Of a stretch of 64,000 bases of DNA, positions 43,701 through 55,557 are shown piece by piece. Location of the stretch: the NCBI GenBank assembly GCA_021014325.1, contig CM037474.1, positions 23,182,488-23,246,487 of the forward strand, in the 5' to 3' direction. The position numbers and the translations under genes are program-made. Numbering within the stretch: the stretch's first letter is position 1; each line of letters opens with the position of its first letter. A model generated the notes under the pieces. That model saw nothing but the letters and a program-made list of their open reading frames with translations. It had not been told where the DNA came from and ran no database searches. The DNA comes from Plazaster borealis (taxonomy: Eukaryota; Echinodermata; Asteroidea; Forcipulatida; Labidiasteridae).

Positions 43701-46700
43701 CAGAAAAGTTTTGTTTTGTTTTTGATGGGTTTCAGTTGGTTGCATTCAGTTAATGGCTGTAAACTCCCTTTATATTTGCCTGCACCTTGAGTATGCATTA
43801 CAGACCAGCCTAAAGCCTGATTCATACTTTTATGTGAAAGTGAATGCGAAGCAACTTATACGATGCAAACAATCAGGTACAAGCAGTTTTTCAATTTTGA
43901 CGCAAGGAAATTCACTTTCGCAATTTGCGTAAAGTATGAACCGGGCTTTGAGCATGGGTGGAGTATCTTGATTCTTCTTTCATCTTACCATGGCCTAGTT
44001 CCGTCTGGGCGTACGTCCCCAACATCCTCATATTCCTTGCCTCATCAAGCCAGCGAGCCTTCTGCTCTTCAGTCCCTTGATTCTCAATGAACGTCACAAA
44101 CATCAAGTCATGAATTCCAAATGTCTGCTCGTTACTTAGGGCCCTAGGAGAGACAAATTACCACTATTCAAATCAAGAACTACCAGACCTGATACTACAC
44201 AGAGGCAGGAGATGCCTGTCTGATCATAGAGCTGCTTAAGCACAAAATATTGCTAAACAAATTTCTGCTTAGCAGAAATGAGCAAGATAACAGACACAGA
44301 TGATACATGTGACATGGTAGTTTGGCTGGTAACCTTATTCTGCTAATCATAATTTGGTTGTGCTTAGCTACTTTAGTTGCCAAGCAGCTCTATGGATTTG
44401 GGCCCAGGTCTTTCACTTGGTGACCCATGACACGTGTGTGTTCACCCACAAAATTTCACTTTTACCCTAAACCAGTTAACACCAAAAGATGTGTATGCAA
44501 GCAGCATACGTACGGACACACCTCTGTTGCCCTGGTCTTGGCCTCGGTGCCCATTCAAAAGTTTCCCCTAGACTTCAAGCTTTTCCTACAAAAGTGGCCT
44601 TGCCCTCTCATTGGTGAAATTTTAGGCCTTTAGTTTTCAGTATTACATGTATATTGCATCTGAATGTAAACACTGTATTCAGATTAAGATAAATATTTTG
44701 AGAAAAATTAATCTTAGCACCTCAGTACTCATTTAGAATTCCAATAAATCAAACTGAAATAAAACAATATGGTTCTTTGAACAAATTAATATTCATAAAT
44801 ACCCAAAACAGTTTACCCATTCTGATTGGTCGAGAGGAGATCAAATGGCCATATTTATTCATGTAGTAGAGACATGGTAAAAAGTGTTTAAAAACATAGG
44901 AGCGTTGGCACACAAGCTTACACGGGTGCTAATTTACAAATAACGTAATCAAGACAAATCAATAATCAATGTAAAACCTACATGTATTAGTACAAGTGTG
45001 TACGCACAATCGTTGAGCATCGCATGCAATCTGACCCTCAGTGAGCAGAACAGTTTTACAGATTTTCCTATATCAGTTCACTTTTTAACCAAAAAGTGCT
45101 TTTATGAATGGGAATAAAAGAGTAGTGACTCGGTCTTAAATGGCCGTTTTTAAAAAACCTTGAAGGATTGTGGCTAGATGATAAAGACCGAGCCAAAGGT
45201 AAGGTCCTTTATTACACGGCCACGGCCACCACCCTGCCGGTTTTAAACAGACTTTTAAGACCTTGTCACCACTCTTTTATTCCCTTAGTAAAACTGGCAG
45301 ATATTTACCTGTAGATTATATCCCAGATCTCTGAGAATGTGATGTTGCGAGTCTTCTTGAAATCAATCATACGTAGAGACCTCTTCACACCAAGGTCAAA
45401 TGTTTCCGCCGAGGTCCTGAAGTAACGGTCTCTCTCACTGAAGAGAGGGTCTTGGAACAGACATGATTCTAAGACAAGAAAATAGGGGATAATATTTTGC
45501 ACATGGTTACGTTCTCCTATTATCAAGCATATTATAAAAATCATTTAAAAACCTTACACAGGTCGTATCCGAAATAGCAGCTATGGCTGTTGATAAGGGC
45601 CGGCTTAAGGCCTACTTTTTCTTCCAGAATTTTTAAAATAATGTTTTTAAAAGAGAGGGGTGAGAGCCATTGCTGAAAAAAAAGTCAGGATCGAAATTTC
45701 AGGAGGTAGGGCCTATGTTGAAATGATGGCATTTCCATTTTTGGGGTAACCGCAGGGATTTAGAATTCACAGAGTTTTTAGGAAGAGTGTCCTCAGCACT
45801 AGAGAATAAGATCAAAGAGCAAGTTTTCTTTACATTTGGAAAAAATATAGGCTGATTTTCTTCACCAGGCCGACTTAAAAAAGTCTGAATTCTGATAAAA
45901 GTCTGAAATTTCCATATATACAAACGTGCTGAGCACAGGCCTGGAATTACAAGGGCACCATGGAACCCATGGCTTCTGTTGCCATGGTACTGGGCTTGGT
46001 GCCCTTTGCCAAATGAAAATTGCCCTGTCCTCTCAAACATGAAATTGCAGGCCTGTGAGCCGTGAGTACAATGAGAAAATAATATTGCCATGTCAGTGCA
46101 AATACGTTGAGTCTCCACTTTTTAAATACATGTACTGCTTTATTTCACGCAAACCAAGTTTGTACATCAATGATTGATAGCTTTAGGCAGACAAGTTTCA
46201 AACATGCAGTGGCGTAATCTCTCTGCCCCCCCCCAAATGAGATTAAAAAAATACACAAATAAATGGTTTGATACATTAAATAGTCCCCAAAATTATGACT
46301 TTATACCCCCACTCACTACTCCTGGAACTACAGAACTTTTTTGTATGTGGTTCGTTCCGCTATCGTCTCCACGATAGCAGAACGAACCTCATAGTTCTAA
46401 AAGTACCCGCTCACCTCCCCGAACTGAAAATGTCTGGTTATGCTACTGCAAACAATAATTTTTCATAAAGACTATTTTTGAGGATGTTTTTGCACTGACA
46501 GAATGCCACTTTAGGGGTAGAACGGGTAGAATTAGTCTGATACCGATGTGACGTCTGCGTTCGGTTAACTCCCTCCCCCCATCGATGATGTACGTCATCT
46601 GCCTGATGAGTTCCTTGGTGAGCGTTGCATTGTCTCGCTCTCTTTGGATGTCAGGATTTATGGAGTCTGGGATAATACCAACACCAACATCAGCTGTAGA

Positions 46701-46733
46701 CATGCTACGAGAGTCCTGCTGGGTCTGGGCCAT
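31735..46733 (-). CDS. ACOX1: Peroxisomal acyl-coenzyme A oxidase, ACOX1-like, complete
   Basis: Fifteen coding exons on the minus strand, all GT-AG and in frame: 46544-46733, 45309-45468, 43989-44143, 43091-43198, 42411-42530, 41540-41655, 41276-41445, 39823-39985, 39343-39533, 38709-38873, 36961-37066, 35484-35630, 33936-34006, 33301-33436, 31735-31797. They give 686 residues (human ACOX1: 660). The enzyme oxidises acyl-CoA to trans-2-enoyl-CoA with FAD and O2, releasing H2O2, the first step of peroxisomal beta-oxidation. Key blocks: NPDIQRERD (N-terminal alpha domain), [11 protein letters not shown], then LETTATYDP and SMKWWPG (FAD/substrate site), [38 protein letters not shown] (catalytic Glu446), [20 protein letters not shown] and the C-terminal PTS1 SKL. 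It has about 25 more N-terminal residues than the human enzyme. A splice acceptor 9 nt before the ATG (exon edge 46742) implies a 5'UTR exon upstream. The ACOX1 rather than ACOX2/3 call rests on overall match and SKL. Confidence 0.94.
32424..32782. mobile_element. CAGGGCTCGAATTTTACACTGG-family copy (ACOX last intron)
   Basis: Starts CCAGGGCTCGATTGTGTAGG and ends GTGTAAATTTTCGAGCCCTG, so both termini are present. Relative to 46791-47249 it is in reverse orientation. Confidence 0.55.
34278..34449. mobile_element. AGACCTTTATCATG-family MITE (ACOX intron 12)
   Basis: Starts GGACCATTATCATGCTACCA and ends GGCCGCACAATGATAAAGGTC. The middle TACAAAAAGGAACAGACTAT matches 52769-52943. Confidence 0.6.
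35682..35870 (+). mobile_element. tRNA-derived SINE (type 1), short copy in ACOX intron 11
   Basis: Head TCGTGGCCGAGTAGTTTAGT, B box GGGTTCGAATCCCAGTC, body CAATTGCTTCTCTTCACCCA. Opposite in orientation to ACOX. A following AGTCCTA/TAGGACT inverted repeat (35878-35952) looks like a separate small palindrome. Confidence 0.6.
36566..36770. mobile_element. GGGCCCAATTTCAT-family MITE (ACOX intron 11)
   Basis: Complete ends CAGGGCCCAATGTCATAGAG and CTCTATGAGATTGGGCCCTG. Followed by the separate motif GCGCCGTAAGTGCAGAACTC (36800-36850), which recurs at 37670-37725 and 55600-55660. Confidence 0.65.
37222..37606. mobile_element. Two adjacent GGGCCCAATTTCAT-family MITEs (ACOX intron 10)
   Basis: The first copy spans 37222-37415 and the second 37414-37606, sharing the junction GGGCCCAGGTCCCAATTTCA. 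They differ substantially from each other, so this is two insertions or an old duplication. With 36566-36770 there are three copies within 1.1 kb flanking ACOX exon 11 (36961-37066). Confidence 0.6.
37915..38460. other. AT-rich intronic sequence, possible retroelement tail
   Basis: An (AAT)n microsatellite at 37859-37892 is followed by GTGCGCCTTCTCTATCCATG and long AT-rich sequence with many ACAAAT/AAAATTAC blocks. No coding capacity. It resembles a decayed LINE or SINE 3' region but I cannot assign it. Confidence 0.3.
39005..39110 (-). mobile_element. SINE type 2 fragment, minus strand (ACOX intron 9)
   Basis: Reverse complement carries GTGGTATCTTTCCTCGCC-like and GATTCGAATCATGCC blocks plus TGGATTGGATTTTCAGTCCC, matching 21188-21410. 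It is followed on the right by an inverted repeat with TGCGCACTACGCATTACGCA versus AATGCGTAGTAGTGCGCAAT (39125-39290). Confidence 0.5.
39343..39533 (-). CDS. ACOX1: ACOX exon 9, catalytic glutamate exon
   Basis: Acceptor CTGCTGTAG, donor GTGTGT. It encodes [15 protein letters not shown] and [16 protein letters not shown]. The first Glu of YEGEN (residue 446) corresponds to the general base that removes the alpha proton in acyl-CoA oxidases. The donor GTGTGT is weaker than the others in the gene. Confidence 0.92.
40315..40903. mobile_element. pogo/Tigger-like non-autonomous element with internal 101-bp tandem repeats
   Basis: Ends are inverted: CAGTTGACTCTCGTAATAAC on the left, and ...TTATAACGAGAGCCGACTG on the right. 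TA flanks both sides (TTA|CAG, CTG|TAT), the Tc1/mariner-pogo target. The interior is about five tandem 101-bp units, recognisable by GACAGCAAAACAAAGAA starting near 40391, 40492, 40593, 40694 and 40795. Each unit contains ACCTCTTTATAACAGGAACG, which resembles part of the terminal repeat, so the array multiplies subterminal sequence. It lies in ACOX intron 7. Confidence 0.75.
42622..42993. mobile_element. TTAAAGGCATCG-family MITE (ACOX intron 4)
   Basis: Left end TTAAAGGCATCGTACAAATT; right end AAATGTGTACGATGCC followed by TGTATAA, where the terminal TTAA has mutated. It lies 91 bp from exon 5 (ends 42530) and 97 bp from exon 4 (starts 43091), and so makes up most of that intron. Confidence 0.7.
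44215..44406. mobile_element. GGGCCCAATTTCAT-family MITE (ACOX intron 2)
   Basis: The left terminus is eroded (TCATAGAGCTGCTTAAGCAC); the right terminus CTATGGATTTGGGCCCAG is intact. It lies 72 bp beyond ACOX exon 3. Confidence 0.55.
45700..45870. repeat. Dispersed repeat shared with 63070-63245
   Basis: Both have ATGTTGAAATGATGGCATTT-type starts, GTAACC..., TAGA.TTC, and TCCTCAGCACTAGAGAA in the same order, then TTCACCAGGC. Class unknown. In ACOX intron 1, followed by a CAGGCCTG-type copy (45937-46056). Confidence 0.5.
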
Positions 46734-46790
46734 GGTTCTTATCTGAAAAGAAAATTTGAGAATATTATTTCCAGCTTTGTTTATTTATGA

Positions 46791-47249
46791 CAGGGCTCGA
46801 ATTTTACACTGGACCACTGGTCCGAGGCCAGCAGTTTTAGTGTCGGGCCAGTAAACTTTTGACCGGACAAGTCCACCGGTCTTGTGTTTTTTAATTGAAT
46901 ATTAATGAAGAATAATACCTCACTGTGTAAAATCTTGAACAAACAATAATATGTTCAGATGTTGAGTTTGAGTCTGATAAAATACCTTTCAATTCTACTG
47001 AGTCATGACATAATGAAGTACGTATATACCCATATAAAGACAACTGAAATCAATCTTCTCTTAGTCTACTCTTAGTACATCATGTACATTTCTTTCGCGC
47101 TTAACAGTTAACTCAAATGCATGTTAAACTGTGTCAGGAAGTTTTTTCTTATTTTGATTTTAGTCTTGTAAAAAGAATTCTCGTCCAGTAAACATTTTGA
47201 GCCACAACCCCTGTGGTCTTGTGGATTTTACCCAAAGTTCAAGCCCTGT
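46791..47249. mobile_element. Full-length CAGGGCTCGAATTTTACACTGG element upstream of ACOX
   Basis: At 459 bp it is the longest copy and serves as reference: CAGGGCTCGAATTTTACACT at the left and AAAGTTCAAGCCCTG at the right. GGGCCAGTAAACTTTTGACC and CTGTGGTCTTGTGGATTTTA form the subterminal pairs. No reading frame of note. It begins 48 bp upstream of the ACOX start-codon exon. Confidence 0.65.
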
Positions 47250-47535
47250 ATGGGAAGCGGGAATAAGATTGAATCAGATTGAGATTTAATTAATACAAAC
47301 TTATCAAGTCATTAAATAAGTTCATCTGGATTGTTGGTAAATCATGGATTATGAGGGGCATACCAGCTCCAGAACATTTATGACCAACTCATCCAAACCA
47401 CGCCTACATGTACACCGCTCTCTTTGATAACAAAAATGGTGTAACAGGCAGTTGAATCTCCATGGTCCATACCACTGCGATCCCAACTACAGTTGCGGCG
47501 CCCCAACTAACGCTCAAGTTGGGACCAGTCCCAAC

Positions 47536-48470
47536 TATAGTTTTTCAATTCAATTCACTTTATTTCCAATTCCAAACAAATAAACAAAACACTTAGGTAG
47601 TGAATGAAGAGTAATTTTTTACAAGCAAATGGAATAATGATAATTCATGAAGTAATGCAATAAAACAACATTTACAAGCAAAGGCAAAATATAAATTACG
47701 CTACGGGAAACAAAACAAAAACCAATACAGAGCACAAGGTGATGGAGTTGTAGGGGGCCCATAAAAAGCAGGGCTTGGAAAGAAGCAAAATTAATAGGTG
47801 GCGAGAGCGAGGAAAATGTAGTGGCATATCAAATCAGTTAACAAAAAGAATCAAACACAAAACAGTAGGCGCTAAATAAATACTAAGCAATAAAATGAGA
47901 GATGAATATGAAACAGATAAAAAAACCCGAAACTTTACATCAATAATTTAACAGGAAATAGAACATGACAAGTAAGGTGTGTAATAAAATTAATACTAGA
48001 GAACAATCAAAATAATGGAAAACCAGAATTAGGCAACAAGACTATAGGTGAATAGGTGAATAGGTGAATATAAGACATAGAACTAGGCACAATTATTAAG
48101 GAGGAACTGCTTAAACTTACATTTAAATATTTTCAAAGAAGTGGCATTAGTGAGAGGAGTGTTCAAAGAGTTCCAGAGTTTAGGGCCTTGGTATTTAATA
48201 CTATTGTGAGAAAGAAGGGTGCTGGTAAAGGGAAGGTGATAATGAGAAGCTTGACGGGTACAATGAGTATGGATGGACAGATCATGGAGGGCTACCTCCA
48301 TGGACAGATTATGGGTGAAAATGCTTGGGGCGATTGTCAAGTTGGGGCGGAACATGGCCAATGAATGTGATACACCTTGACCACTATAGCCCACCTTGTT
48401 GAACTGATAACAGCTCCAGTTAAAACTCCAATTGGAGTATTTTGGAGGTCTCCCCAACCAAGAACACCGT
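47536..48470 (-). mobile_element. 3' part of a LINE (CR1/L2-like) retrotransposon, minus strand
   Basis: The minus-strand frame 48457-48083 includes LAMFRPNLTIAPSIF..., HYHLPFTSTLLSHNSIKYQG and PKLWNSL...SLKIFKCKFKQFLL. This is the standard C-terminal '(S)I.(Y)(Q)GPKLWNSLP...S...FK..LK.(F)LL' ending of CR1/L2-type reverse transcriptases. The 3' UTR runs left to an AATTCAATTCACTTTATTTC tail at 47536. The frame is open for 124 codons, so the copy is relatively young, but the upstream RT domain is missing. Confidence 0.7.
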
Positions 48471-49469
48471 GAGTGTTATGAGACCGATGTTAAAAAGAGC
48501 CATTACAGCTCAACAAGGTGGGCTACTTGACCACACCGACCACACCGACCACACATGGTCAGATAGTGGGGCTAGGTCGTCAAACTCAAAAGACAAGTTG
48601 ACGTTCGTTGTACACAGAAGAATTGCTATTAACAGGACGATAGTTTCTTATACTCAAACTATCACAAAAAGCATGGAGGTAGAAAAAGCAATGCTACTTA
48701 CTTTTGAACAAAGATCTGTACAAGAGCCAGGACAAATCACTTTTTACAACAATCAGATCATAATGTGAAGGCCACAATCTTCGTTTTTACTGCATGTCGG
48801 TGGTACCTGGCATTTTCAATGTGATACGACGGCTGTTTGATGCATAGTGTGCTGCTGTAATCTGCTTTGTAGTGTACATCAAACAGCCTTTGATTATTGT
48901 GTTGTTGCTTTCGCGGTGGCTCAAGCCAAAATGCTCCACCCACCTTGGAGGGCTTGGTCTTCCTTGCTCTATGGTCTTATCATTATGAACAGACCGATGT
49001 TAAAAGAGAGATAATAACCCAATAAGATGGAAGCTACGGTCAATTATAAAGCAAGTGGCCAAAGTTTCCTTCCTCTATGGTTGTAATATACATCATGGAA
49101 AAAAAGAAACTGCCGGTTTTTCTGTCCTGCATATTGCTCCAAAGCATGACCCAAAAGTTTCAAAACTTCAGCTTCAGCTCCGTCAACCGGCCATGGAGCT
49201 AGACCTCAAGTTTGAAGCCTTATACAAAAAGTCACATTTTCACAAGAACCACTGACGGAGAGTGCCCATGGAGGCCATGCTGAGCCCAAGCCAGAGCCTA
49301 AGCTGAAATGGTGATTTTGCCAGGACTCTAAATTCGGAAGGAACATAGGATTTGAACTAAATGACCCTGCATGCCTGTTGATAATGACAGCAAGCAAGGT
49401 TCAAACAAAAATGTATGGAGTGGTTACATCAAATGATTTGTGGTGCTACAGGATTTCAACTGTGGCCTG

Positions 49470-49505
49470 GAATGCGGGGTGGGGGGGGGGCCCGGGGGGC
49501 ACATG
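49470..49505. repeat. G-rich run
   Basis: A run of G residues near 49478-49502 (GGGGTGGGGGGGGGGGCCCG then GGGGGG) interrupts otherwise unclassified sequence at 48990-49990. It could form a G-quadruplex. No gene is apparent nearby. Confidence 0.5.
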
Positions 49506-50279
49506 GGGTTTCCGATCCATTCGAACAGTTTATGGGCATGCCTGTGAATTTTCTAGTCATGTCTCTGGTGAGTGTGAAAGAGGTTTCATTTCCTCTTTTT
49601 TTACATTTGAGCACTGCTGAGGTAGTTGTTAGAAATGTCTTCGCACGTCTTTTGCATATATGGCCATTTCCAGCTTATAGCTAATTTCACACTCACAAAA
49701 ACATATGAATAGCCATCATAACAAAGTGCTCAACTATAGTTTTATTAAATTCCCTTGTATTGTTGTTAGTAACTTGTATTGTTGTTAGTAAAGTACTCTA
49801 AGAGTAAATAAATGTTCCATCATGCCAACCACGAACCATTAATTTGGTGCTTGATAATGTGACATAGTGTGCCTATACTTCCCTATTGTAGTTTGGGAAT
49901 CTCAGGAATTCTTTAGAGGAGTTTAGGGAACTATGGGATTTGATAAAATATACCGAAGGAGCTAGGAGGTCCTGTATTCAAGGTGCCCATCATAATCAAG
50001 GCATAAGTTTCACGTCACTGCGCGTGATGTAAACAACCCCTAGAGACGAAGTAACATTTTCTACTTGCCAAACATCGAGTCTCCTCTCCCTTGACCTAAA
50101 CTTGGAGACAGATAACCTTCCACCGTTAAGTTGTACTTGTAATATCAATTCAAAGAAAAAGCTATGGTACCCCGAAAACCGGGGACTGGAGGATATACAT
50201 GTATATATATATATTTTGGAGGCTCCATCTGCAACATATCCGGCTTGGTATACCACAAAGCGTAAATTATGACGTGATT

Positions 50280-50520
50280 ATCAACGACAACGACGAATCA
50301 CTTCATCACGTTTCTTGTATGTAAATATGACAGCAATGGGTTTACTGACCACTGCTCATAAACTTAGGCAGAGTCCGAAGCAAGCAACTTCGGTTAAGAC
50401 TATATATGTCCGGTCGCTGCAGCAACAATGTTGAAGAATCAGACTTTCCAGCAATCCGGCCACAGCTACTGCTGCTGAAGCTGTCTCTATCGACACGTCC
50501 AATAAGAACACAAATACAGT
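50280..50520 (-). promoter_or_regulatory. Candidate ACOX promoter/first-exon region
   Basis: The ACOX ATG exon needs an upstream 5'UTR exon. This stretch is less AT-rich than its surroundings, has several CpG dinucleotides, and reads a TATATA box on the minus strand (50401-50407). Initiation would fall near 50370. A possible donor GTATAC lies at about 50250. Weak evidence; transcripts are needed. Confidence 0.25.
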
Positions 50521-51833
50521 CACTTCGATAAATTTTGTTTAATATCTCTTTAATAGTTTATTATTTCATTATGCTCAAGTTACGTGTTGAGCTGTGCTTT
50601 TTAATACTACACTCAGTTGTAACACATTAACACATTGAGTAATCTATATCTTAATGAGTTGTGCTCTATACATTAAATTATACACATTCTGCACTATACA
50701 AAGGTGTCTCAGTTTTGCTTTTTGAAAAGATATCTTTCACAATTTCTGATTGCGAGACAAAACAAACAGAAAGGGGTGGCTTTAGAAACTGAAGTGATGG
50801 TACAAAACTGAAAAAAACACCCACCAAAACCAATACAACAACACAACAACATCTGGAAGAAAACAGGTGGTTTTGGCGGATGACTGAAACTCCCCTAAAG
50901 TATAAAACTAACCTGTCAGTATTTTATAACAGGACCGAGGAGTCATTATCTTCTTTTGTTTCTACTGCTTCAAACTTTTTCTTTTTTGGAAAACTTTTAA
51001 AAATTAAATGGTCTTTTATAAATTTTTGAATTAGACATTCAGTCACCATTTGTCGAACGTCTTTTTTTTCTTTTCTTAAAAAGAGCTGCGAACAATTGCA
51101 ATCAGGGAGATTTTGTACAACAATCAGATATTTAGAATTTACATTCAACATACTAGGGAAAAAGTTTCCATAATCAGGGAGATTTTCAAATTTGTCCAAC
51201 AGAACATGGAAAGATTGGTTGATTTTCAGGGAACTTTCTGCAGAATCAGGGAGAGTTGGCAGCTCTGTTTTAAGCAGAATGATTGGTGTTTACATTTGTA
51301 ATGTTGTTTCAAATCTTTACACAAACTTTCTAATGTTATTTGAAAACTGTAAAATAATATTGTTTTCAAAAATGTACCATCTCTTCATATATAGTGTTTA
51401 TGAACTCAAATCTGAGAGTTCTTCAGTTTGATAAGTCCGCTGAAATCTTTCTTATTTACAATCGCAAACAAATTTGAGTAAATAAACCATTGATTAAAAT
51501 CTACCAAAGAAAACATCATTACAAAGGTCATTTTGTTGTCTATTCACACACCTTTTCGAAATAAGCTAACGATAAAAAAAACACCAACTCAGTTACAAAT
51601 AAATAAATCAAATAAGTAATGGTGTGAAAACTCTTGATATATATACAAGTGCAGATCCATTTTACAGTTTATCTTCAACTTTTGTTCAATTTAATCAATA
51701 AAACCGATCCTCTGTGAAGGGATGGGTAAACAAATTTATATTTGTACACGATGTCATGTTATTAAATCTTAAATAGGCACAATTTCATCAGTTAAAATTA
51801 ACACAGACCAGGGTCTTATTTTAAGTATGAAGC

Positions 51834-52005
51834 CAGGGCCCAATTTCACTGTGCTGTTTGAAACAAAGCACAAAAATTAGCAAAGCACAAAATAATTTTG
51901 CTTACTAGAAATAGGTTACCAGCCACTGGTCTCATGGTAATATTTGCTCAGCAGAAATTTTTCAAGTAACATTGTCTGCTTAAGCAGCTCTATAACATTG
52001 GGCCC
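51834..52005. mobile_element. GGGCCCAATTTCAT-family MITE
   Basis: CAGGGCCCAATTTCACTGTG at the left and AGCTCTATAACATTGGGCCC at the right. Shortened relative to other copies. Confidence 0.6.
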
Positions 52006-52768
52006 ACATACAAATTTGCTTAATTTATTAGATTGAATTACATGTTCTTCTGATTACTTTGCACAGTTGTGAAAAAACAACATCATTCTGTAAAATTCCA
52101 ATTTGTTTTACTTTACTTTTTTATCCATAAACTGGTTATTTATTGAGCTACTTTTCACAATTTTTTTTCAGAGCTTTAAATTTCACTCGAAACCCCCCTT
52201 ATTTGGAAATACACATGTGTATTATCTGCCAATTGATGGCTGGTGGGTTGGGGTGGGGTAGGGGTAGGGGGTGAAAACACACCACACAGTGCAACACACA
52301 GCTGAAATAAGTACAATGAGAATTCCTCATAACTCTATGGGGGTCACTAGTGATGGGGTCAAGCGAGGTTGATGACCCTTCAGAGTCTACCCATCAACAG
52401 ATAAGATTAATCTCAATCTGCCTCCCATACCCATGCCCCCAACAAAAAATTATAATAGTAAAACAAACCTACATAAACAACAATAATAATAATAGTAAAA
52501 AAGAAACAATTTCAAATAAATCTGACTGTATTTTAGATATTTTTGACTGCAAATTATACACATATTTGTCAAATTGTAGCAAATATTTTGATAAAAAAGC
52601 CTTTAAACACATGTGGCAAGCTAAAATGACATTATAAAAAGCCACAGTTACAGCATTGTCTGACCAATCATTATTTCCCAAAGCACACAGTGAGTAATAC
52701 TCCTCAACACATTTGGTGTAGGTACATGTTTTTAAGACAATAATTTAAACTGTACACAATTACACAAT

Positions 52769-52943
52769 AGACCTTTATCATGCTGCCACCATTCTGGTCT
52801 TGTTCCCTGTATCCAACAGCAGTAATGCATGCTAATATTCATTGTACAAAAAGGAACCAGACTATTTCTCCTTCCAGCCTCGGTTTGGTTACATTGAGTT
52901 GAATGGGAGAAAATCAAGATGGCCGCACCATGATAAAGGTCTT
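52769..52943. mobile_element. AGACCTTTATCATG-family MITE, well preserved
   Basis: AGACCTTTATCATGCTGCCA at the left and CCGCACCATGATAAAGGTCT at the right give clear inverted termini. About 175 bp. Confidence 0.65.
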
Positions 52944-54340
52944 TTGGTTTAGGTTTTTAAAATGTGGATATAAAATGTAATATGGAGGCCATACAAGTCT
53001 ACGCAGAGGAATTGTAAACACAAAATAAATAACAAAAAAAACACTCAACAAACTTATTGAAAGCGGCTTATGAATAATTCATTTTTCACGTTGGACACTG
53101 ACAATAATTCAAACATCAATAATGTGGGTGCTTGGGATGGGAAATTCATGATGCTAGATTATCCCATCTTTTCCATAAGTAAATTTAATTTATTGTAACA
53201 TCCACATTTATGTATTGGATTGGTATCAACCCCCTGCATATGATGTCACAAGCTCGAACAGCGCCCTCACCGAGGTCAAAGGATGATCTATCATTAGCTG
53301 GTAGTTGTGCATGGCACATAACATGCGTGCACATTTCCATTGGTTGACCTCATCATGGCGGCTTATGGAAGGGGTCGATTGCAAACAGTTTCCGTTTCAC
53401 AACCCTGTCACATTTATCAGGTAACAAATAAATAAATAAATGGAAAAAAACACAACAAAACTTAAGCTTGACAGTTTTTTATACACTTTACTTTACATGA
53501 ACTGTCGATGTGACCTCAAAATAAACATGTTTTCCCCCTGAAAAGGGTATCCCCGGTGATTGATAAACATTTGTATAATTATTTACATTATTCACACAAA
53601 GATTTGTTACATGCCCAACAAATCTACTTTCATAAACAGTTCCTGCTGTCAAGGTTGTACATCCATGTTTGGTTTTACTTTTCTTCAAATATTTAACCAA
53701 AAAACATACACAACCACCCTAATGGAGAAATAAATTTAAATAACAAAAATATATATTATGCATTATTTGTTAACAGGAAGAATAGCAACAGAGTAAAAAA
53801 TTAACAGCATTATGAAGTATTATTATTATTATTATTATTTCTTTCTTTTCAGGAACATTCCTGGACTATTTTTGAGTCAGAATTTTACTTTTATTCTTGT
53901 ATAAAGAAGTGGTAACTTTCTGAAGTAACAAAAAAAAGCTTCAACTTTAAGACATTCTAATATTTGTGTCCTAAGTTTAAAAATGTAAAAGTTTAATGAC
54001 AGTTCCAGACCAAATTGTTACGAAATCTGAATTGTATCTCTTCCAAACAATGTTCTTACTTTTCACTCCAGGGTTCGAGTATCAAGTTTCACTCTGAAAA
54101 GAACATCATTATGGACTTTAGCAAGAAAACAAAACTAAACCAAACTATAAATTCATCTTGAATGATCACACACTAATATTAATATTATTATAACACACAG
54201 GATTCACTCTAATACATGCCATATCATTTTCATGTGAGATTGCAGCAAGATTTTGAAATAAAAACCAACAACATTTGGACCCTTATCTTGGCTCAGTCAC
54301 CTTGTTTCTCCCTCCATTCAACTTAGCACATCCAAAACAT

Positions 54341-54535
54341 AGGCCAAATTTCATAGAGAGGCTTAAGCAGAAAATATTGCTTAAACAAATTTCTGCTGAG
54401 CAAAAATTAACAGGATACCAGTCACAAATGGTACACATGACATGGTGTTTTGGCTGGTAACCTAAAACTGGTAAGCTACTTGTTTTAGTGCTGAGCTACT
54501 TTTTGTGCTTAAGCAGCTCTATTAAATTGGGCCCA
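54341..54535. mobile_element. GGGCCCAATTTCAT-family MITE
   Basis: GGCCAAATTTCATAGAGAGG at the left, AGCTCTATTAAATTGGGCCC at the right. The interior retains GGATACCAGTCACAAATGG. Confidence 0.6.
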
Positions 54536-55557
54536 AGCGAGAAGAATAGTCAGGTCCTTTTATATGAAGTGTGAATTTGAATTTTCATCGTCAGTGTGTA
54601 TACAGGGGACTTGACAAAGATGGCAACAGCATAATTGACGTTTAGGCCATGTTCAAATTGAAAGCTGCGGCTGCAGCTATTGTTTAGCGCCGATTGACAC
54701 TTTTGTTCACAAAAGAACCTGCGTTTGCATATGTATGTCTGATCCAACAAGGCTATTTTTGGGAAAACTATATTTCATCAAAATGATAGCTATTAAAAAT
54801 GACATGGCAATATAAAAGAGTCTGACACCCTTTGACATTGGACTTCAACAACAAATAAACACATATGGGGATCAGTCTAAACACTCTCCAATACTGACGG
54901 GGGTTCAGGAATGACAGACTATAATACAATTCATCTGGTGGTGAAACATCAACTTGGAGCATTATAAATTATATATCAAAAGCTAAACAAAATAGTTAAA
55001 AACAAAATCAGTTAAAACCATCAGGGAAGGTACAGCATTTGTGATGAAACCCTCAAGCAAGGCATCTCAAGCAAGGTGCCTCTAGTACATTGTCAGCACA
55101 TGCTTCCAAGCTTTTTCCGTAGGTTAAGAGGGTTTGTTTTTGCATTTTTTCCAAAGTTTTTTTTAATTTAAGTGTGTTGTTTACATGTCCAGGTATTGCC
55201 AGGGTAAATTTAAGATTATTTGTTTGCTTAATTAATTAAATTTATCTACCATTGACAATTGACATAACAATTTTGTACACAAAGGACGCTGGCAGAGTTT
55301 TTTGCAACCCCTCCTGGCCAAATCACTGACCCCTGTTGATTGACACCCCCTCTAGAGGTGTAGCATGGTCCAACTTAGGATATGGCATAATGAGCTTACT
55401 GGTGTGTACGATGTGGATAAGGCAATGGAAATAAAAACTTATGTCTGAAAGTGTTGACAGCGGCCATCACTGCAGGGAGTTAAGAATCACTTAAAGCAAA
55501 GAGCAAGAAAGCAAACTACTAAATGCTTGGGCATTATTTTATGGTACTGCTTAATTA

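Noticed and set aside
48083..48457. 124-codon minus-strand protein as a host gene
   Set aside because: The KLWNSL...FK..FK.FLL ending is a LINE reverse-transcriptase C-terminus.
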